The notes beneath the pieces were generated by a model. The model searched no databases. It was not told the origin of the DNA and was given only the letters and a program-made list of their open reading frames with translations. The translations under genes were made by a program, and so were the position numbers. Positions 5,221 to 10,467 of a stretch of 10,467 nucleotides of DNA are shown piece by piece (the first letter of the stretch is position 1; every line of letters starts with the position of its first letter). Origin of the DNA: Legionella longbeachae (lineage in GTDB: Bacteria > Pseudomonadota > Gammaproteobacteria > Legionellales > Legionellaceae). The stretch covers positions 1-10,467 of the forward strand of contig JACPOX010000063.1 of the NCBI GenBank assembly GCA_016191305.1, read 5' to 3'.

Positions 5221-5451
5221 AAAAAAAACTACGCATCTTTACCCGTCACTAGTGCTAACCTTGTTTTCATTTTTTTTTGCTATTCAAAAATTGTGTGGGA
5301 AATGACAGCAATCAATATGCATTTTTATAATGTTCTATTTTAGTCACAATTGACCTACAATACTGTAAAGGGATGGATTAGAATACACAAATACACAGGA
5401 ACTAACTATTTTTTTATGTTCAATGCTTGTTTAATAAATTAAGGATAATTT

Positions 5452-6534
5452 ATGTTTAAACAATATTTACCTGTACGCCCTTATTATTTCTTTACTCTAC
5501 TAATGGTAACTATTGGGCTTTTATCATGCGGTGAAAGTAAAAATAAAAATCTTTCGGAACAACCTAGACCCGTGAAAGCCATTCAAATAGGCAATTTAAA
5601 ATCGTTCAATGCCCGCTCTTTTCCTGGAAAAGCCAAGGCTACCCAAGAAGTGAATTTATCATTTAATGAGGGCGGCACATTGATTGAATTACCGATAAAA
5701 ATCGGGGACAAAGTTAAAAAAGGGGATCTGATTGCAAAACTTGATCCTAAAGAATTTGAATTCAAATTGAAATCTGCTAAAGCAGAAATGATTCGTGATC
5801 AACAAAACTTTTCACGTGCTAAGGAACTCGTTGGAAAAGGGCATATCTCAAAAGCGGATTATGATCTGTTAGAAGCTAGACTCGCAGTGTCTCAAGCTAA
5901 CTTGGATTTAGCAGAAAAAGCACTAAAGGATAGTATTATTACAGCTCCATTTGACGGTCAAGTCTCCGATCGTTTTGTTGAAAATTTTCAGACTGTTTCT
6001 AAGCAGCAAGTGATTACAAGACTGCTGGATATTTCACAAATAGAGATGGTAATTCAGATTCCAGAAAGTGTTATCAGCCTTATTCCTAATGCAAAAGATA
6101 TAGTTGTTCAATTTGATTCATTCCCTAACCATTTAATCCCAGCAGAAATCAAAGAAATCAGTCATGAAGCGTCTACTGATACACGCACCTATCCAGTGAC
6201 TCTTATTATGCAACAACCCAAAGACATCGAGGTTTTACCTGGTATGGCGGGCAAAGTAAAAGGAAAAATTGAAACAGGGAATAATTTGCAAAATAAGTTC
6301 AATATACCTATCTCGGCACTGATGACTAAGTGTACTGATAATAAGAGCTATGTTTGGGTTATTGATTCCAAAACTAATGAGGTTCATAAACGTGAAGTGC
6401 TTATTGGTGAGCTTACTGCAACTGGGATATCAATATTGAAGGGGTTGAGTGGGAGCGAATGGGTAGTAACGGCAGGAATTTACTCTTTGGAAGAGGGTGA
6501 AAAGGTTACTATTTTAAATCAAAAGGATGAATAA
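5452..6534 (+). CDS. RND efflux periplasmic adaptor (membrane fusion) lipoprotein
   Basis: This 360-residue adaptor links an inner-membrane RND pump to an outer-membrane channel. The N-terminus (residues 1-26) is a lipoprotein signal ending in the lipobox LLSC, predicting lipid attachment at Cys26 and inner-membrane anchoring facing the periplasm. A biotinyl-lipoyl half-motif (GGTLIELPIKIGDKVKKGDL, 74-93) is followed by an alpha-helical hairpin (about 100-160), the returning lipoyl half (SIITAPFDGQVSDRFVENFQ, 161-180), a beta-barrel domain and a membrane-proximal domain ending near 350. Length and order are normal for the AcrA/MexA family. The start has AAGGA six bases upstream. It ends three bases before the permease ATG, so the two are co-transcribed and probably translationally coupled. 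No regulator is adjacent and no clear promoter was found. Confidence 0.93.
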   Translation: MFKQYLPVRPYYFFTLLMVTIGLLSCGESKNKNLSEQPRPVKAIQIGNLKSFNARSFPGKAKATQEVNLSFNEGGTLIELPIKIGDKVKKGDLIAKLDPKEFEFKLKSAKAEMIRDQQNFSRAKELVGKGHISKADYDLLEARLAVSQANLDLAEKALKDSIITAPFDGQVSDRFVENFQTVSKQQVITRLLDISQIEMVIQIPESVISLIPNAKDIVVQFDSFPNHLIPAEIKEISHEASTDTRTYPVTLIMQQPKDIEVLPGMAGKVKGKIETGNNLQNKFNIPISALMTKCTDNKSYVWVIDSKTNEVHKREVLIGELTATGISILKGLSGSEWVVTAGIYSLEEGEKVTILNQKDE

Positions 6535-6537
6535 AGT

Positions 6538-9500
6538 ATGGCCTCATTAGCAGACTATGCTATTAAAAGTAGAACAGTAACTTTTTTTATTATTCTATTA
6601 CTTACTATTGCGGGATCTATTTGCTTTTTTAATCTTGGGCGTTTGGAAGACCCGGAGTTTACTGTAAAAACAGCGATTATTACAACCCATTATCCAGGCG
6701 CTAGTGCTGAACAGGTTGAATTGGAGGTTACAGATCTCCTCGAGAAAAAAATACAGGAAATGTCGGAGGTGAAAGATATTTCCTCAATTTCCAGACCTGG
6801 CCTATCCATTATTAAAGTCAATATTAAAAATGAATATTGGTCTGATAGATTACCCCAGGTCTGGGATTCATTAAGAAAAAAAATTCAGGATATTCAAGGC
6901 AGTTTACCTCCTGGTGTTGATACTCCTATAGTAGGTGATGATTACGGTTATGTTTTTGGTTTTTTACTTGCAATCACCTCAGATGGTTTCAGTTATGCGG
7001 AACTTGAACAATATACAAAAGCTTTGCAAAAAGAACTTAGTGTAGTCCCAGGAGTAGCACGCGTTGATTTATGGGGTGTGCAGCGAAAAATGATTTATTT
7101 GGATATTTCAAGCACTCAACTGTCCCAATTAGGCATTACCATGACTGATTTGGAACAAACTTTGAAATTACAGAATCAGGTTGTAGATGCAGGTCAAGTT
7201 GATTATCAATCCCAACGAATGAGAATTGCACCAACAGGGGAATTTTCTACTCCAGAAGCTATTGCCGATTTATCTATTATTCCTCAGCTTAGAAAAAATA
7301 AAAATAAAGAGCAAAGTGATGAGATCATCAAAATTCGTGATTTTGCTGAAATCAAAGAAGGCTATATGGATCCGCCACAACAATTAATGCGCTATTCAGG
7401 ACTTCCAGCTATTGGTATTGCTTTAGCTCCTCTATCTGGGGTGAATGCAATAGAAGTAGGTAATGCAGTAAACAAACGTATTAATGAGATTAAGGTAACC
7501 TTTCCTAAAGGAATAGAAGTTCATAAGATTTCCTGGCAGTCTGATATTGTCGCTGAGTCTATTGATTCTTTCCTGATTAATTTACTTGAGTCCATTATTA
7601 TTGTTTTAATCGTGCTCGCGTTTACTATGGGGTTTAGAGCAGGCATGATTATCGGTGTTTCCGGATTGATTTTAGCAATTTTGGGAACCTTTATTGTAAT
7701 GCAGTTATTACATATTGATCTGCAACGTGTGTCCTTAGGTGCACTAATTATTGCGATGGGAATGATGGTTGACAATGCTATTGTGGTTGTTGATGGATTC
7801 ATTAACCGCCTGCAAAAGGGGATGCCTCGTGAACAAGCTGCTGTTGAAGCCGCACAAATTTCTGCTTGGCCTCTATTAGGTGCAACAATTGTTGCATCCA
7901 TGGCTTTTTTCCCAATTTTCGCATCAAATTTTGATACCGGAGAGTATGCAGGAAGTTTGTTTACAGTAATTGCAGTATCATTGCTTTTAAGTTGGTTATT
8001 ATCACAGACAGCCACACCACTTTTTTGTATTTATTTTATTCCCGATCCTAAGCAAATAGTTGGTACAGATGATGAGTTTAACAATAGATTTTATAGAATT
8101 TATAAGCGGGCACTTGAGGGAGCAATAAGATATAGAAGGATTTTTACTCTCTCTTTGTGTGGATTATTAGTTCTTTCTATTTTTTGTTTTCGATTTGTCC
8201 CAATCATGTATTTCCCTGATTCTTCACGATTACAAGTGATGGTTGATTATTGGGCGCCAGAAGGAACACCAATCGCGGTGGTATCTGATGATCTAAAAAA
8301 ACTAGAGAAAAAACTGTCTACAGATTCAGGTGTGATTAGTATCAGCACGTTTATTGGGCAAGGGCCGCCACGTTTTTATTTACCTGTAGAGTCTGAGTTC
8401 CCATATTCTTCCTATGCACAATTAATTGTAAATATGAACAGCTTAAAAGATGTCGATCGTTTGGTTGCGACTTTGCCGGCATGGAATACAAAACAATTTC
8501 CACAGTCTTTGGTTCGTGTTCGTAAATACGCGGTAGGGGCTTTTAATAACTGGAAAATAGCAGCTCGTTTCGCAGGCCCCGCAAATGCTAATCCTGCAGT
8601 TCTTCGAAATCTTGCTGAGCAGGCGGTTCAGATATTAAAAGCTAATCCCAATGTTATTGATGTACGGACCGACTGGCGAGAAAAAGTATTGCAAATTGTG
8701 CCTGATTATCAACAAGAACGGGCTCGTTGGGCAAGGGTTTCACGTTTGGACTTGGCAAATACACTTCGCAGGGCAGGTGATGGGGTGTCAGTTGGACTTT
8801 ATCGTGAAAAAGATGATTTAATTCCAATTATACTTCGAAATCCTGAAGTTGAACGAAATAAAGCAGCAGTTGATTTACCTCTATTACAAATTAATTCGCA
8901 ATTAAGTACACAAACAATTCCAGTATCACAGGTAGTTGATGGAATACAGCTTGTTTGGACAGATCCCATTATTTGGCGCTGGGATCGCAAAAGAGCCGTA
9001 ACAGTTCAATGTTCTCCATATCAAGTTACAGCAAATACTTTGCGTAATAACCTTCTACCTCAGTTTGAAAAAATTAAATTACCACCTGGCTATACTTTGA
9101 CTTGGGAGGGAGAATATAAGAGCAGTAATGAATCTGCAGATGCATTAAAACCAGGCTTGTTTCCTACGATAATTATTATTCTATTAATTATTGTGATGTT
9201 ATTTAATGCATATCGGCCGTTACTAATTATTATTGCGGTTATTCCTTTTGTGATGATTGGTATTACTTTTGGGTTGTTAGCCATTCATGTTGCTTTTGGT
9301 TTTATAGCCTTATTAGGTGCAATGAGTTTATCGGGTATGATGATTAAAAACTCAGTGGTTTTGCTTGATCAAGTGAATTTGAACCTTTCAAATGGAATGA
9401 AACCTTATGAAGCAGTAGTTTCTGCTGCATTAAGTCGTTTATCTCCAGTAGTTAATGCAGCAGCTACAACTATATTAGGGGTTATTCCTTTATTACAGGA

Positions 9501-9642
9501 TGTTTTTTGGGTATCCCTTGCGGCGACTATTATGTTTGGGTTAACTGTGGGAACTGCTTTAACTATGTTATTAGTTCCTGTTTTTTATTGTATTTTATAC
9601 CGAATTAACCCAGATAAAGAAAACACATCAACTCATAATTAG
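6538..9642 (+). CDS. RND family efflux permease, inner-membrane pump
   Basis: This 1034-residue proton-driven exporter is full length for the hydrophobe/amphiphile efflux (AcrB-like) class. It shows the duplicated RND plan: TM1 at about 13-31, a periplasmic porter loop, TM2-TM6 from about 345, a cytoplasmic linker, TM7 at about 535-553, a second porter loop, and TM8-TM12 from about 875 to 1022. The TM4 proton-relay motif is GALIIAMGMMVDNAIVVVDG, with Asp412 followed by Asn413 where AcrB has two aspartates. TM10 keeps the lysine (MMIKNSVVLLDQ, Lys937). The start is typical for a large uncharacterised branch (LGRLEDPEFTVKTAIITTHYPG). The ribosome-binding site AAGGA lies inside the end of the adaptor gene. 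No outer-membrane factor follows, so a TolC homologue elsewhere is presumed. The substrate cannot be read from sequence; heavy-metal (CzcA-type) transport is less likely given the TM4 motif. Confidence 0.95.
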   Translation: MASLADYAIKSRTVTFFIILLLTIAGSICFFNLGRLEDPEFTVKTAIITTHYPGASAEQVELEVTDLLEKKIQEMSEVKDISSISRPGLSIIKVNIKNEYWSDRLPQVWDSLRKKIQDIQGSLPPGVDTPIVGDDYGYVFGFLLAITSDGFSYAELEQYTKALQKELSVVPGVARVDLWGVQRKMIYLDISSTQLSQLGITMTDLEQTLKLQNQVVDAGQVDYQSQRMRIAPTGEFSTPEAIADLSIIPQLRKNKNKEQSDEIIKIRDFAEIKEGYMDPPQQLMRYSGLPAIGIALAPLSGVNAIEVGNAVNKRINEIKVTFPKGIEVHKISWQSDIVAESIDSFLINLLESIIIVLIVLAFTMGFRAGMIIGVSGLILAILGTFIVMQLLHIDLQRVSLGALIIAMGMMVDNAIVVVDGFINRLQKGMPREQAAVEAAQISAWPLLGATIVASMAFFPIFASNFDTGEYAGSLFTVIAVSLLLSWLLSQTATPLFCIYFIPDPKQIVGTDDEFNNRFYRIYKRALEGAIRYRRIFTLSLCGLLVLSIFCFRFVPIMYFPDSSRLQVMVDYWAPEGTPIAVVSDDLKKLEKKLSTDSGVISISTFIGQGPPRFYLPVESEFPYSSYAQLIVNMNSLKDVDRLVATLPAWNTKQFPQSLVRVRKYAVGAFNNWKIAARFAGPANANPAVLRNLAEQAVQILKANPNVIDVRTDWREKVLQIVPDYQQERARWARVSRLDLANTLRRAGDGVSVGLYREKDDLIPIILRNPEVERNKAAVDLPLLQINSQLSTQTIPVSQVVDGIQLVWTDPIIWRWDRKRAVTVQCSPYQVTANTLRNNLLPQFEKIKLPPGYTLTWEGEYKSSNESADALKPGLFPTIIIILLIIVMLFNAYRPLLIIIAVIPFVMIGITFGLLAIHVAFGFIALLGAMSLSGMMIKNSVVLLDQVNLNLSNGMKPYEAVVSAALSRLSPVVNAAATTILGVIPLLQDVFWVSLAATIMFGLTVGTALTMLLVPVFYCILYRINPDKENTSTHN

Positions 9643-9648
9643 TTGATG
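9626..9648. terminator. Hairpin at the end of the RND operon
   Basis: CATCAACT (9626-9633) and AGTTGATG (9641-9648) form an 8-bp perfect stem with a 7-base loop spanning the permease stop codon. No T-run follows, so it is at best a weak or Rho-assisted terminator. A second pair, GAGATAAA (9648-9655) with TTTATCTC (9702-9709), precedes a T-rich stretch and may add to transcript end formation. Confidence 0.35.
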
Positions 9649-9782
9649 AGATAAAAATAAACTAAGATGGTACTTACATGGAGTTTATAAAATTATGATA
9701 CTTTATCTCGTTTTAATTTAGGCTTAATTTTTTATGCAGTTATGGAGTGGTAGATAAAATATTTTCAAGACCTATTGCTAAT

Positions 9783-9811
9783 TTGACTACTATCAGAAAT
9801 GTATGTAAAGT
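9783..9811 (+). promoter_or_regulatory. Probable sigma-70 promoter for the ion-channel gene
   Basis: TTGACT (9783-9788) and TAAAGT (9806-9811) are separated by exactly 17 bases. This places the start of transcription near 9818, about 33 bases before the ATG, and suggests the channel gene is transcribed apart from the RND operon. Confidence 0.5.
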
Positions 9812-9850
9812 TTTTTATTATCAATAGGTTGATTGTCAAAGGATATAGAC

Positions 9851-10467
9851 ATGCCCCATCTGATTGCGCGATATCGGTTCCTGTCTTTGTTTATCATCTT
9901 GATATTATTTTGTCTTTATAAAGCCGTTAATGCGCAATTGGGTTGGTTTGAACGGATTGATATTGTTTTCGCTGTTTTTATTGCTTCAAGTCTACTGATT
10001 ATAGGACACAAGAATAAGTTATTATTATTTTTAATGGTTTTTTTTGTGTTTATATATTTCATTTTCCTCATACTACAGACCTATTATAACTCCACAGTGG
10101 TTGAAGCCTTAAAATTATTGTTTGTTGTTGTCTTCTTTATTTTAATGACTTGTTTTTGTCTTTTTTTTACATTACAAGATAAAACCATTAGTTTGACTAC
10201 TATCTTTGGTTCTCTATCAGCCTACATGTTTATTGGTTTTGTTTTTGCCTATATTTATTTATTCACTGAAACAGTAAGCCCAATGTCTTTTACTGGATTA
10301 CAAGCTCGAGAGGAATCTAAGGCTATTTATTTTTCATTCATAACGTTAACAACTGTTGGTTTTGGTGAAATCGTTCCATTAAAACCAATAGTCCAAACTT
10401 TAACATGGATCGAATCATTTACAGGGCAAAGTTATTTGGCAGTAATTATTGGACAACTGGTTGGTCG
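9851..10467 (+). CDS. Potassium-channel-like membrane protein (ion channel family), 3'-partial
   Basis: The frame is open from ATG 9851 to the window end (205 codons), with AAGGA seven bases before the start. The protein is very hydrophobic, with membrane segments at about 10-28, 36-52, 58-75, 85-110 and 119-140. It then has a pore helix and the selectivity filter TLTTVGFGEIVP (TVGFG at residues 168-172), and another membrane segment is running out at the window edge. TVGFG is the potassium-channel type filter, as in the two-helix pore domain (Ion_trans_2). The pattern of several helices before a single pore region matches short bacterial channels of about 220-250 residues, so only a few tens of residues are probably missing. 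Potassium selectivity is inferred from the filter alone; no voltage-sensor arginine series is seen. Confidence 0.88.
   Translation, partial: MPHLIARYRFLSLFIILILFCLYKAVNAQLGWFERIDIVFAVFIASSLLIIGHKNKLLLFLMVFFVFIYFIFLILQTYYNSTVVEALKLLFVVVFFILMTCFCLFFTLQDKTISLTTIFGSLSAYMFIGFVFAYIYLFTETVSPMSFTGLQAREESKAIYFSFITLTTVGFGEIVPLKPIVQTLTWIESFTGQSYLAVIIGQLVG

Noticed and set aside
5140..5343. 67-codon plus-strand frame between the haemolysin III and RND genes
   Set aside because: No ribosome-binding site, low-complexity Phe-rich translation, and it overlaps a better minus-strand frame.
5350..5384. TTGACC with TAGAAT as promoter of the RND operon
   Set aside because: The spacing is 23 bases, too long for a sigma-70 promoter, and no better pair was found.
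7521..8015. 164-codon minus-strand frame inside the RND permease gene
   Set aside because: It is a shadow of the strongly supported permease coding frame, as are the smaller minus frames at 8799-8990, 9090-9284 and 5583-5765.

Overview
The window is A+T-rich DNA that looks like an accessory stretch of a Legionella or close relative (order Legionellales). This is inferred from gene style: a repeat-built protein ending in a hydrophobic hairpin with a glutamate-rich tail, a candidate effector with a possible permuted cysteine-peptidase triad, a Legionella-style LuxR-type regulator, and a haemolysin III-type membrane protein. No rRNA, tRNA or CRISPR array is seen.

Left part (1-2206). A 5'-truncated CDS (1-1017) carries 51-residue tandem repeats and a C-terminal hydrophobic hairpin. 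It is followed by a compact 635-bp element (1104-1738) bounded by about 63-65-bp inverted repeats that begin GTAA and flanked by an exact 8-bp direct repeat, CATTTTTT. Inside are an intact GIY-YIG nuclease gene and a fragment in the same orientation that reads as the N-terminal part of an IS66-family transposase. GTAA ends and 8-bp target duplications are IS66 traits, so this is best read as a non-autonomous IS66 derivative carrying a GIY-YIG passenger. Next come gene debris (the C-terminal end of an EAL-domain protein abutting a transposase-like remnant) and a strong hairpin.

Middle part (2207-5451). A 337-aa protein of unknown function (minus strand) and a LuxR-type regulator (plus strand) diverge from a short shared region. 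Both appear to carry a lesion close to the ancestral start: a probable one-base frameshift in the first and an in-frame TAA in the second. A haemolysin III/PAQR membrane protein (minus) follows, then about 410 bases holding only a small unrecognised minus-strand reading frame.

Right part (5452-10467). A two-gene RND efflux operon encodes a lipoprotein periplasmic adaptor and a 1034-aa inner-membrane permease. No outer-membrane channel gene is adjacent, so a TolC-type partner elsewhere in the genome is presumed. The last gene, cut by the window end, is a potassium-channel-like membrane protein with a TVGFG selectivity filter and its own likely promoter.
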